From: JBDGYW01 sp964518955
GTDB taxonomy: Bacteria > Gemmatimonadota > Gemmatimonadetes > Gemmatimonadales > GWC2-71-9
Direction: 5' to 3'
Assembly (NCBI GenBank): GCA_964518955.1
Contig: CAZFHS010000029.1
Coordinates: 1 to 64,000 of the forward strand
Length of the DNA: 64,000 bases
Shown: piece after piece, positions 33,993-42,307 of the stretch
Layout of the letters: each line of letters starts with the position of its first letter
Position numbering within the stretch: the first letter of the stretch is position 1
Made by a program: the position numbers and the translations under genes
Notes under the pieces: generated by a model
What the model saw: only the letters and a program-made list of their open reading frames with translations
Told to the model about the DNA's origin: nothing
Database searches by the model: none

Positions 33993-35392
33993 GATTGAGG
34001 TTCTGTTTGTGCGCTGTTCTTGAAACGAACCGCAGCTTCAACGACGGCCGCTGCCCAGCTCTCAGTTCCCAAAGCGTGCACGTGAGTGTAGGAGGCTAGC
34101 ACGTTGTAACGACATATGCCATCCCGTTCCCCGTCAAACCCAACACCGCGATGCACCTTGAATGCAAACGTCACATCATCCAGGTCAACTGATTGCATAT
34201 ACGTGTAGTGAAACTCGTGCCCTCGCAGGGATTTTCCGACCGGAAAGAACGGATTTTTCGATATCGTTTCGACTTCAACATAGCCATGACCCTGCGGCCG
34301 TTTTTTGAATCCGTACGTTACGGGAAGCACGTTGGCCATGGGATACTCGTGCGACTCGAAAATCAGTTTTTTCCCCAAGAACACTGCACCGCCACATTCG
34401 GCATAGACGGGCACACCTAGTTCGATCTTCTCTCGGACAGAACTCAGGAAGCTACCGTTCACAGACAGTTCCGGAGCTAGAGTCTCGGGAAAGCCGCCAC
34501 CAATATAGAGTCCATCGACATCGGGGAGTTCTTTGTCGGTGGTTGGCGAGATCTCCACGAGATTCGCTCCCTCCCGTGCCAAACCCTCTAAGTTCTCCGG
34601 ATAGTAGAACTGAAATGCCGCGTCACGGAACACGCCTATGTTCGCTCTCGCGGAATCACTCCGTTCAACCAGGACATTCGCGGTCGGCTCGGCTTCGAGC
34701 ACGGGCGCTTCCTGCGCAACATGCCAAATCGCATCGAGATCCAGGTGCTTCTCTCCCACTTCTGCGACTTTCTGAATCGCAGCCTGCTTCTCGTCGTGCT
34801 CCTGAGGCGGAACTAGGCCGAGGTGTCTTTCTGGAAAGATCTCCTCTCGAATCCGCGGAATGACCCCTAGGACAGGAATTTCGCAGACCTGCTCGACAGC
34901 GTCTCGTATGACGGTTTCATGACGCGAGCCAGCGATTTGATTGAGCACCGCACCTCTGATCTGCACTTTCGGATCCAGCTTCAAACAACCCAGTATCAAG
35001 GCCGCAATAGTCCGAGTCGATTTAGTGCAGTCTACCGCGAGCACGACTGGCGCCGACAACAGTTTTGCCAACTCGGCGCTGCTGTAGCTTCCCTCGGCAT
35101 CCATGCCGTCGAACAAACCGCGGTTGCCCTCGATGACGGCTACGTCAGATTGTGCCGCCGCCGCACCGAACGAAGACAAAACGCCCTGCCGGGACATGAG
35201 GTACAGATCCATGTTCCGGCAGGGCTCACCTGCTGCGGCAGATAACCAGGCCGCGTCAATGTAATCGGGGCCCTTTTTGAAAGGAGCCACCTTCATACCG
35301 TTTTTTCGCCAAGCTGCAACCAAACCCAACGAGACCAGCGTTTTTCCGCTGCCTCCACGCAACCCGGCTATGAGGACGCGGGGAAAACTCAG
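33989..35392 (-). CDS. dsrN: Siroheme amidase DsrN (cobyrinate a,c-diamide synthase-like)
   Basis: About 467 residues if it starts at the CTG at 35392, which restores the first beta-strand and P-loop (FPRVLIAGLRGGSGKT). A TTG at 35362 is possible but cuts the strand preceding the P-loop, and GGAG lies seven bases before the CTG. The C-terminal half is a class-I glutamine amidotransferase-like domain with YIGGGFPE and AECGGAVFLG. By homology to DsrN and CobB/CbiA it amidates siroheme carboxylates, giving siro(heme)amide of DsrAB. It lies 4 bp after dsrL and overlaps the TauE-like gene. Confidence 0.87.
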   Translation of the reverse strand: MSFPRVLIAGLRGGSGKTLVSLGLVAAWRKNGMKVAPFKKGPDYIDAAWLSAAAGEPCRNMDLYLMSRQGVLSSFGAAAAQSDVAVIEGNRGLFDGMDAEGSYSSAELAKLLSAPVVLAVDCTKSTRTIAALILGCLKLDPKVQIRGAVLNQIAGSRHETVIRDAVEQVCEIPVLGVIPRIREEIFPERHLGLVPPQEHDEKQAAIQKVAEVGEKHLDLDAIWHVAQEAPVLEAEPTANVLVERSDSARANIGVFRDAAFQFYYPENLEGLAREGANLVEISPTTDKELPDVDGLYIGGGFPETLAPELSVNGSFLSSVREKIELGVPVYAECGGAVFLGKKLIFESHEYPMANVLPVTYGFKKRPQGHGYVEVETISKNPFFPVGKSLRGHEFHYTYMQSVDLDDVTFAFKVHRGVGFDGERDGICRYNVLASYTHVHALGTESWAAAVVEAAVRFKNSAQTEPQS

Positions 35393-35396
35393 CGCG

Positions 35397-37079
35397 TCAC
35401 TCCATATCTATGAAGCCGCAGGGGCATATTTCCGCACACTTCTTACAACCGGTGCAGTTGCCGAGCTTCCACCCGTAGAGAGTGCCTTTCTCCATCGGCT
35501 TCTCAATCGCCTGGTCCTGGCAGTACAACCAGCACTTTTCGCAGTCCATGCAATACCCGCAGCTCATGCACCGCTTGCTCTCTTCAATTGACTGCTCCTC
35601 GGTGAGCGCCAAATTCGCTTCTGCATCCATATTCGCGAAGCGCTCTTCGACCGAGAGCTTGCCTGCTTCGAGCCGATCAGCCTTTGGATAGTGATCGAGC
35701 TGCATACGATCGGTCTTGATTATCGGCTGACCGTTATCCTGCTTTTCCAGACTGCGGAACCTACGGTCAATTGCCTCTGCAGCGTACCGGCCGTGCCCGA
35801 TCGCGTCAGTCACCAGCGCGAGGTTTGTTGCATCGCCACCAGCCCAGACATTGTCGACTTTGGTCGACTCAAACTCGTCGTTCACCTTGATCCAGTCTCT
35901 GCCCTCGATGAGGGAATCGAGACCCATGAAGTCGGGTTCCTGACTGATCGCAGGGATGACCATCGTAGCAGGGATCTCAAACTCAGACCCCTCCAAAGGC
36001 ACCGGGCGCCTTCTGCCGGAGTCATCCGGCTCACCCAGTTCCATGCGGATGCACTGCATGCTCGTGATGTTGTTGCCGTCCTTGTTGAAACCGATGGGCG
36101 CGGCGAGATATTCCAGCTTTATGTCCTCTTCCTGCGCTTCCTCGATCTCTTCATCGATCGCGGGCATCTCTTTGATGGTACGGCGGTACAGGATCGTTGT
36201 TGTGGCGCCGAAACGTTTACAGATACGCGCGGCGTCGATGGCAGTGTCACCACCACCGACAACGATGACGTTGTCTCCAACGTCTACAGTCTCACCGTGA
36301 TGGACACGATTGAGGAACTCCACGCCCGACATGACGTTGTCCGCTTCCTCGCCCTCGACTCTGAGCTTCAAACCCTTCTCAGCACCGATTGCGACGAACA
36401 CCGCCTGATACTCCGCACGCAGGTCGTCGAACGAAATGTCTTTGCCAACCCGAGTGTTCAGCTTCAGCTCAACACCGAGATCGACGATGTTCTGGATCTC
36501 TTTGTCGATGATGTCCGCAGGCAGCCTGTACCTCGGGATACCCCACAGCAGCATTCCGCCCGGCTTGTCAGCGGCCTCGAATACCGTAACCGAGTATCCG
36601 CGCCTCGCGAGTTGATACGCGCAAGAGAAACCTCCCGGGCCTCCACCTACAACGGCGACCTTCTCCGGGCGTTTCTCTTCGGTCATCATCTTCAACTTCA
36701 GGCCGTTGTTCAGCCCGAAGTCGCCAATAACACGCTCAACCTTGTTGATGCCTACAGCACCATCGAGTTCGATTCTGTTGCAGCCAGTCTCACACGGGTG
36801 TGGACAAACGCGACCGCAGACGGAAGGAAACGGACTCGTGTCCGTGTAGCTCTCCCACGCTTCGGTGAAGGCCTGGTCTTTCGGCTTCTCGAGTCGCTCA
36901 GCCTGAGCGATAGTGGTCAGCCAGTCTCTGATGCGATTCCCACTGGGGCAGGCGTCTTGGCACGGAGGTTTCTTGGTCACGTGCTTTGGTCTCAGTGGAG
37001 ACTGTTCTCTGCCTCCACCGGAACTGGACGCGCTGTAATCTCGTTTCCGCTTCTTCTTCTTAGTTTTCTTTACAGCCAT
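35397..37079 (-). CDS. dsrL: DsrL, NAD(P)H-linked Fe-S flavoprotein
   Basis: 560 residues. A lysine-rich start (MAVKKTKKKKRKRDY) leads to the N-terminal cysteine cluster (CQDACPSG) of GltD-like proteins, the FAD motif VVGGGPGGFSCAYQLARRG near 140, the NAD(P) motif IVVGGGDTAIDAARI near 275, and C-terminal ferredoxin clusters (CMSCGYCMDCEKC and CTGCKKCAEICPCG). DsrL works with DsrAB as an NAD(P)H:acceptor oxidoreductase and was first known from sulfur oxidisers; a separate clade occurs with reductive-type dsr genes. Here it is followed by dsrN and preceded by dsrD, supporting the reductive type. Allochromatium DsrL is about 100 residues longer. Confidence 0.92.
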   Translation of the reverse strand: MAVKKTKKKKRKRDYSASSSGGGREQSPLRPKHVTKKPPCQDACPSGNRIRDWLTTIAQAERLEKPKDQAFTEAWESYTDTSPFPSVCGRVCPHPCETGCNRIELDGAVGINKVERVIGDFGLNNGLKLKMMTEEKRPEKVAVVGGGPGGFSCAYQLARRGYSVTVFEAADKPGGMLLWGIPRYRLPADIIDKEIQNIVDLGVELKLNTRVGKDISFDDLRAEYQAVFVAIGAEKGLKLRVEGEEADNVMSGVEFLNRVHHGETVDVGDNVIVVGGGDTAIDAARICKRFGATTTILYRRTIKEMPAIDEEIEEAQEEDIKLEYLAAPIGFNKDGNNITSMQCIRMELGEPDDSGRRRPVPLEGSEFEIPATMVIPAISQEPDFMGLDSLIEGRDWIKVNDEFESTKVDNVWAGGDATNLALVTDAIGHGRYAAEAIDRRFRSLEKQDNGQPIIKTDRMQLDHYPKADRLEAGKLSVEERFANMDAEANLALTEEQSIEESKRCMSCGYCMDCEKCWLYCQDQAIEKPMEKGTLYGWKLGNCTGCKKCAEICPCGFIDME

Positions 37080-37150
37080 TAGTCATACCTCGACCCGCGC
37101 CCACAGTGGCGAGGGCAATACGGGCATTACGCCCGTGATTATTTTGAAAA

Positions 37151-37175
37151 GCCGACGGCTATGTTAGCCGTCAGC
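37151..37175 (-). terminator. Hairpin over the dsrD stop codon, attenuator-like
   Basis: GCCGACGGCT (37151-37160) pairs with AGCCGTCAGC (37166-37175), loop ATGTT, with one mismatch. On the minus strand it includes the dsrD stop codon and is followed by TTTTCAAAATAAT, a short T-run. A second, weaker hairpin (ACGGGC/GCCCGT, 37120-37136) follows before dsrL. Partial termination that lowers dsrL relative to dsrABD is the likely effect. Confidence 0.6.
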
Positions 37176-37421
37176 CCCTTCCGCTGCTCCCTCGGCATGA
37201 GGAAGCTCAATGAAGCTGCCACCAAAGTAGGTATACACACACCTACCGGAGTCCATGAGCGTGCGAATCGCAAGCTTACACTGCTTCTTGTCGACTCCAT
37301 CGGCAGCATACTTCTGAATCATCGCCTTGGTCAAATCGCCGGCCTTGAACTTCTTCTTGCCTTGATACTCTTTGACCATCTCGAACATGGCGTCCGCAAT
37401 TTCTTCTGGCGTGACGGCCAT
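37164..37421 (-). CDS. dsrD: DsrD winged-helix protein
   Basis: 85 residues, matching the length and features of DsrD (about 78 residues): LTKAMIQKYAADGVDKKQCKLAIRTLMDSGRCVYTYFGGSFIELP. DsrD is a small winged-helix protein that activates DsrAB-dependent sulfite reduction and is nearly restricted to reductive Dsr systems. It lies 11 bp after dsrB. Its presence argues for sulfite reduction rather than sulfur oxidation. Confidence 0.95.
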   Translation of the reverse strand: MAVTPEEIADAMFEMVKEYQGKKKFKAGDLTKAMIQKYAADGVDKKQCKLAIRTLMDSGRCVYTYFGGSFIELPHAEGAAEGADG

Positions 37422-37432
37422 TCTGATACCTC

Positions 37433-38512
37433 CTAGTGTCTGAGCTGTGCGGACCGCTTATAGGTCAGACCCGCATGCTTGAAGTCATCGATGTGTTCCT
37501 TCTGGAACTCGATGCCGGTCATTTCAAAGAACTTCGGCCAACCGATACGCTCGATGAACTCGCCCATACGCTCGAACTTGCGCGCGTTGTTCGCCCAGAC
37601 CTCGACGATGTTGCGTACGGCGTCTGTTACTTCGGGCCAACGCGGCGGGTTGTTCGGGATGAATGGAATTGCAAGCTTCGAGAACGTAGGTTCGCTACGT
37701 GCATTCGATACCTTGCCGCCAACCCAGATCGACACACCGTCGTTCAGCGGATCGGCCATCGGCAGAGACGGGCAGACCGTGAAGCAGTTCGCGCAGAACA
37801 TGCAGAGGTCTTCGTCGATCTCGATAGATGGATTGCCGTCGACAGTGGCGGGCCTGATCGCCGCCGTCGGGCAGGAGGCTATGACGTTCGGGATCTCGCA
37901 AAGCTTGTTCAACGTGGCGTGATCGGCCTTCGGGGGCCTGCGGTGAATCCCGAGAATCGCGATGTCCGAGCAGTGCACGGCGCCGCACATGTTGAGACAA
38001 CATGCCAGGGCGATGCGAAGTTTGCCCGGTACGTCGGTTCCTGTGAAGTGATCGTGCAGATCGTCCATCACGCACTTCACTACGCCGGAAGCGTCAGTTG
38101 CTGCCGAGTGGCAGTGCACCCAACCCTGCGTGTGCACGATGTTGGAGATCGCGTTGCCGATACCACCAACTGAGTGTCCATGACCTTTGAGCTCTTCAAT
38201 CAGCTCGTCGATCCTGGTGTCCTCGGTGAGCAAGAACTCGACATTGTTGCGGCTGGTGAACCGCAAGTGACCATCGCAGTACTTCTCTGCCATGTCAGCA
38301 AACTTGCGGATGGTGGTTGTGCTGAGCAGTCTCGGTGACGCCGCACGCACTGTGAAAATCTTATCGCCAGACTCGGCCACGTGCACCATGACGCCTGGCT
38401 TTAACCTCTCGTGGTATTTCCACTTACCGTAGTTCTTTTTGATGACGGGATGTAGGAACTTCTCATAATTTGGAGGTCCAATATCCGTTATTCTGTCCTT
38501 TGATACTGCCAT
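37433..38512 (-). CDS. dsrB: Dissimilatory sulfite reductase beta subunit
   Basis: 359 residues, the usual DsrB size. The siroheme/[4Fe-4S] cysteine region is ACCLNMCGAVHCSDIA (near 185-200), preceded by WVHCHSAATDASGVVK, and the inserted ferredoxin domain is LCMFCANCFTVCPSLPM (near 240). With DsrA it forms the alpha2beta2 enzyme that reduces sulfite and transfers the sulfur to DsrC. It lies downstream of dsrA by 67 bp. Confidence 0.97.
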   Translation of the reverse strand: MAVSKDRITDIGPPNYEKFLHPVIKKNYGKWKYHERLKPGVMVHVAESGDKIFTVRAASPRLLSTTTIRKFADMAEKYCDGHLRFTSRNNVEFLLTEDTRIDELIEELKGHGHSVGGIGNAISNIVHTQGWVHCHSAATDASGVVKCVMDDLHDHFTGTDVPGKLRIALACCLNMCGAVHCSDIAILGIHRRPPKADHATLNKLCEIPNVIASCPTAAIRPATVDGNPSIEIDEDLCMFCANCFTVCPSLPMADPLNDGVSIWVGGKVSNARSEPTFSKLAIPFIPNNPPRWPEVTDAVRNIVEVWANNARKFERMGEFIERIGWPKFFEMTGIEFQKEHIDDFKHAGLTYKRSAQLRH

Positions 38513-38579
38513 CGCTCTATCTCCCCATTGGTACGATTAGTCTCAAGGTTCGCATGTTGGATAAGTCAGCCCAACTGCG

Positions 38580-39797
38580 CTATTCGTCATCCTCTTCCTC
38601 ATCCTCGTCGCCTTCCTCGTAATAATCTTCGTAGAAGACGTACGGATTGTCCCTGGGGTGCGAGACCATCTGCGGAATCGGATCCACCTCGATCTCCTCC
38701 AAGAAGTTGCCGAGACCGATACGCTGCATGAGCTCACCACAACGCTCACGGTTCTTACCGTTCTCGCCCCAGAAGTCCCAGATCCGTTCGATGAGATCTT
38801 TGAGTTCATCGTAGGGAGGCTCGATTTTCATGAATGGAACGATGACCGATGACAGCAGAGCACCCTCTACGATCGGTGCCTTCGAGCCGAGTAGAATCGT
38901 GGCTCCCGTGTCTACACCCGGGCGCAGCGCCTTCGGCATTGCGTTGATGCAGTGCATGCACTTCACGCAGTTGGAATCATCGATCTTTAGTTCTTTGCCG
39001 TCCCATTCGATGCACTTGGTGGGACAGTTGTAACAAACATCCTTGTGGATGTCGAGCCCGGCCTTTTCAGCAGCCTTCACCTCTGCCTGGTCGATCCTGA
39101 TCTCGTCACGCCAAGTTCCGATCACTGACAAGTCGGCACGCGCAACCGATGCAACACAGTCGTTCGGACAGCCGGCGAACTTGAACTTGAACTTGTACGG
39201 GAACGCGGGCCGGTGAAGTTCATCCTGAAAATCCTGCGTCAGCGTGTAACAAGTGTTCAACGTGTCGTAGCACGCCCACTCGCACCTTGCCGGGCCAACG
39301 CACGCACTTGGGGTCCGCATGTCGGATCCGGATCCGCCGAGGTCGAAATCGTTGGCGGTCAAATCCGCAAACGTGGGCTCCAGATCCTCTGTGCGACAGC
39401 CGAGCAGAATGATGTCACCGGTCGATCCGTGCATGTTGGTGAGTCCGGAACCGTGCTTGTCCCAGATGTCACAGATCGTCCGCAGTGCGTCGGACGTGTA
39501 GAACCAACCTGTGGGCATGTTGATACGCATGGTATGGAAATGCGCGATCTCCGGGAAGTCTTCGGGCAGGTCGTTGTAGCGTCCGATGACGCCACCACCG
39601 TAACCCATAACGCCCACGATGCCGCCGTGCTTCCAGTGGCCGATCTTCTCGCTGTAGGACCGTTCGAGCAGTCTCAATAGAGCCGCGCTCGACTCCTTCG
39701 TTTCGGCAGCCTCCTTGATCTGCGTGACGAAGCTGGGCCAGGGTCCTTTTTCCAGTTCGTCCAGCAACGGAGTGCCATTGTTACCTGAATCTGCCAT
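38580..39797 (-). CDS. dsrA: Dissimilatory sulfite reductase alpha subunit
   Basis: About 405 residues from the ATG at 39797 (MADSGNNGTPLLDELEKG), which has GAGAGGAAAC upstream; a longer open frame exists but is basic and unlike DsrA. Landmarks are VGPARCEWACYD near 195, the cluster motif AGCPNDCVASVARAD near 225-240 and the ferredoxin domain with CYNCPTKC and CVKCMHC. An acidic tail (EEGDEDEEEDDE) ends the protein. It starts a new segment after the terminator that follows dsrP, so a promoter probably lies in 39798-39884. Confidence 0.97.
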   Translation of the reverse strand: MADSGNNGTPLLDELEKGPWPSFVTQIKEAAETKESSAALLRLLERSYSEKIGHWKHGGIVGVMGYGGGVIGRYNDLPEDFPEIAHFHTMRINMPTGWFYTSDALRTICDIWDKHGSGLTNMHGSTGDIILLGCRTEDLEPTFADLTANDFDLGGSGSDMRTPSACVGPARCEWACYDTLNTCYTLTQDFQDELHRPAFPYKFKFKFAGCPNDCVASVARADLSVIGTWRDEIRIDQAEVKAAEKAGLDIHKDVCYNCPTKCIEWDGKELKIDDSNCVKCMHCINAMPKALRPGVDTGATILLGSKAPIVEGALLSSVIVPFMKIEPPYDELKDLIERIWDFWGENGKNRERCGELMQRIGLGNFLEEIEVDPIPQMVSHPRDNPYVFYEDYYEEGDEDEEEDDE

Positions 39798-39884
39798 TTT
39801 GTTTCCTCTCCGCTTGGAATGATGGCGTTTTGTTGATCTCTTCAAATGTGTCTCAACTACAGTACTTCAACCTCACATCTATTC

Positions 39885-39912
39885 GAAAAAACAGGACACC
39901 GGCATCGCCGGT
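39885..39912 (-). terminator. Intrinsic terminator after dsrP
   Basis: ACCGGC (39898-39903) and GCCGGT (39907-39912) form a tight stem with a 3-nt loop, and the minus strand continues TGTCCTGTTTTTT. It begins 3 bp after the dsrP stop, separating dsrMKJOP from dsrABD-dsrL-dsrN. Confidence 0.8.
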
Positions 39913-39914
39913 AC

Positions 39915-41075
39915 CTATGCTGGTCCCAACCGCTCTCGGACCGACGTTATGATCTTGTAAAAGATCGTCAACAGCATGAACCCGATCGCATAGACTCCGA
40001 TCATTATCACAATCTCTGGCAGGGTCGGAATGTACTCCGTGACCTGCCCCAACGGCGCCGGTATGAAACCGATCACAACCATACCCACACCCTTTTCTAT
40101 CCAGAGCGAGAGTATGACCCCAACAGCCAGTACGGCAAGAAAAGTCTCGTTAGCACGCGCCTTGGGCACCCAAAGTGCCACGAGGCAGAACACCCCGATT
40201 AGCTGACCGATCCACATCAACGGCGCTAGGGTATTGGCACCCTCTAGTCCGAAGAACATGTAGCGGAAGGCATCGGTATGGTGAGGCATGCTGGAGTACA
40301 TGACCGTGAACAACTCAACCAACAAGAAGAACAGGTTGATGGCCACGGCATACGCCACGATCATGGCGAGCTTCTGGATTGCCGCTTTGCCCGCATCAAA
40401 CGTCGTGAAGCGCCTCAGTATCAGAGCCAGTAAGATCAAAAGGCTGGGGCCCGTCGCGAACGCCGAGGCTAGGAAACGGGGCGCGAGGATCGCCGTCATC
40501 CAGAATGTGCGAGCCTCCAAGCCGGAATACAGAAACGCAGTCACTGTGTGAATGCTGACCGCCCACGGTATCGACAGGAAAATCAGTGGCTTGACCCACT
40601 TCGGAGGCGGGGCACCCTTTCGCTCAGCTTCAAAGGTCACGGCACCGATCACGAGATTCAGTCCGAGATAGCCCGACAGCACGAGCATATCCCAAAACAT
40701 CACCGAGTTGGGAGTGGGGTGCAGGATGATGTTTGCGCCGCGCGCCGGCTGGCCAAGGTCGACGAAGACGAATAGCATGCACATGAGGACCGAAGACACT
40801 GCCAGTCCTTCACCGATGATCACCATCTTCCCGAAAGCTTTGTAGTCGTGCAGATAGTACGGAAGCACGACCATAACCGCTGACGCCGCGATACCCACCA
40901 TGAAGGTGAGCTGTGCGATGTAAATCCCCCAGGTGATGTCCTGGTTCATTCCGGTAATGTGCAGTCCTTCACTCAGCTGATAGCCCCAGGTGGCCAAACC
41001 AATGAGGATTAGCACTCCCCAGAAGCCAACCAGTGTCCAATAGCCCCGGCCCCCTCGGATTGCATCCTGCAGCAT
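39915..41075 (-). CDS. dsrP: DsrP, NrfD-type integral membrane subunit
   Basis: 386 residues with about ten membrane helices (for example TLVGFWGVLILIGLATWGYQL at the start). It matches the NrfD/DsrP family that binds menaquinol at the periplasmic side without heme. With DsrO and DsrJ it forms the periplasm-facing module of DsrMKJOP. It is last in the dsrMKJOP order, 41 bp after dsrO, and followed by a terminator. Confidence 0.94.
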   Translation of the reverse strand: MLQDAIRGGRGYWTLVGFWGVLILIGLATWGYQLSEGLHITGMNQDITWGIYIAQLTFMVGIAASAVMVVLPYYLHDYKAFGKMVIIGEGLAVSSVLMCMLFVFVDLGQPARGANIILHPTPNSVMFWDMLVLSGYLGLNLVIGAVTFEAERKGAPPPKWVKPLIFLSIPWAVSIHTVTAFLYSGLEARTFWMTAILAPRFLASAFATGPSLLILLALILRRFTTFDAGKAAIQKLAMIVAYAVAINLFFLLVELFTVMYSSMPHHTDAFRYMFFGLEGANTLAPLMWIGQLIGVFCLVALWVPKARANETFLAVLAVGVILSLWIEKGVGMVVIGFIPAPLGQVTEYIPTLPEIVIMIGVYAIGFMLLTIFYKIITSVRERLGPA

Positions 41076-41116
41076 ATATCTACCTCTCCGTTATCACTAT
41101 CTAACCCGACGCGGCG

Positions 41117-41923
41117 TTAGATGATGTAATAGACATTGGGGCCGGTCCCGAGACCGACGCGTCTGCTAATCGTGTGGTTGTCGTGCAGGAGCTGACTGAC
41201 ATCCGAGTTTGGATCCGTCAGATCTCCAAACGTCAGCGCACCTTCACCACCTTCAACGGTATTTGCCGCCTCAACACATGCCGGCAGCTCTCCTATACGG
41301 ACACGCTCCGCGCAGAAATTGCACTTCTCCACCACACCCTTGGTGCGACTGGGATAGTCGGACGGGAGATTCCCGTCAGCGTCCGTCTCTATGAACGGGC
41401 GTGGATCACGCCAGTTGAAGCTCCGAGAACCGTAAGGGCATGCGGCCATACAGTACCGGCAGCCTATGCAGCGGTGCATGTCCATCATCACGAGGCCGTC
41501 GGTTTCCCTCTTCCACGTTGCTTGCGTCGGGCACACTCGCACGCATGGTGGATTCGTGCAATGGTTACACAGCACCATGATTGGTATATCACCCACAGAT
41601 GCGGGTGTATGATCGTGCACCTGTTCCGGGAACACGTGTTTGTATTCCTCTTCCCAGATCCAGGCTATATCGTCGTCGGCCTCGGGGATGTTCGGCACGT
41701 TGTGCGCAACATTGCACGCATCTACGCACGCGTGACGGACCGCTTCACTCTGACACTTCTCGACGTCGATCACCATTGCCCACTGGTTATCGGAACGCAG
41801 CGGGATATGATGCTCGTGCTCTCCAGCCTCAGAACACGCCGTGTTCAACAGCGGCAAACCCCAACCGAGCCCCAAAGCCGTCTTGCCAGCCTTCTCCAGG
41901 AAACTGCGTCTGCTCTCATCCAT
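41117..41923 (-). CDS. dsrO: DsrO, periplasmic Fe-S subunit
   Basis: 268 residues with a twin-arginine signal (ESRRSFLEKAGKTALGLGWG). The cysteine sets CQSEAVRHACVDAC, CNHCTNPPCVRVCP, CIGCRYCMAACPYG and CNFCAER fit several [4Fe-4S] clusters as in the NrfC/DsrO family. It relays electrons between DsrP and DsrJ in the periplasm. Only 3 bp separate its start from the dsrJ stop. Confidence 0.95.
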   Translation of the reverse strand: MDESRRSFLEKAGKTALGLGWGLPLLNTACSEAGEHEHHIPLRSDNQWAMVIDVEKCQSEAVRHACVDACNVAHNVPNIPEADDDIAWIWEEEYKHVFPEQVHDHTPASVGDIPIMVLCNHCTNPPCVRVCPTQATWKRETDGLVMMDMHRCIGCRYCMAACPYGSRSFNWRDPRPFIETDADGNLPSDYPSRTKGVVEKCNFCAERVRIGELPACVEAANTVEGGEGALTFGDLTDPNSDVSQLLHDNHTISRRVGLGTGPNVYYII

Positions 41924-41926
41924 CGC

Positions 41927-42307
41927 TCAGTTTCCTCTCGGCTCGACGTGACAGTCCCAACACAGCGGTGTCACATTCGAATAGTCATGGCACCTAGTGC
42001 AAAACGTGTCCCTATCGTCATGACAACTCATACACGTCCCCGTAAGACTCATTGTGTACTGCTGGCCTGAAGCTGACGTGTATTCCGTTTCCCCGTCACG
42101 CACCAATGCGTTACGCCAATCGTTCAGGATGTCCATGTGGTTCGCTCTCATGAACTCGGTGTCCTCAATGCACGCAGTCTCACCCGCAGGATACTCGAGT
42201 TCGGGCATCGCTACCTCACCACCAGCGACGACCGTACTCCAAAGCGGATACGTCACCAACACCAGGAAAACGACCAATCCGCCAATGATCTTTCCTCTAT
42301 CACTCAT
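41927..42307 (-). CDS. dsrJ: DsrJ, triheme cytochrome c
   Basis: About 126 residues from ATG 42307, whose first bases overlap the dsrK stop. One N-terminal membrane anchor (GKIIGGLVVFLVLVTYPLW) is followed by three heme sites CMSCH, CTRCH and CWDCH. DsrJ hemes are known for unusual ligands including a His/Cys heme. It faces the periplasm. Confidence 0.95.
   Translation of the reverse strand: MSDRGKIIGGLVVFLVLVTYPLWSTVVAGGEVAMPELEYPAGETACIEDTEFMRANHMDILNDWRNALVRDGETEYTSASGQQYTMSLTGTCMSCHDDRDTFCTRCHDYSNVTPLCWDCHVEPRGN

Noticed and set aside
35691..37082. 463-codon open frame opposite dsrL
   Set aside because: dsrL has intact FAD, NAD(P) and ferredoxin motifs; the opposite frame shows no recognisable domain.
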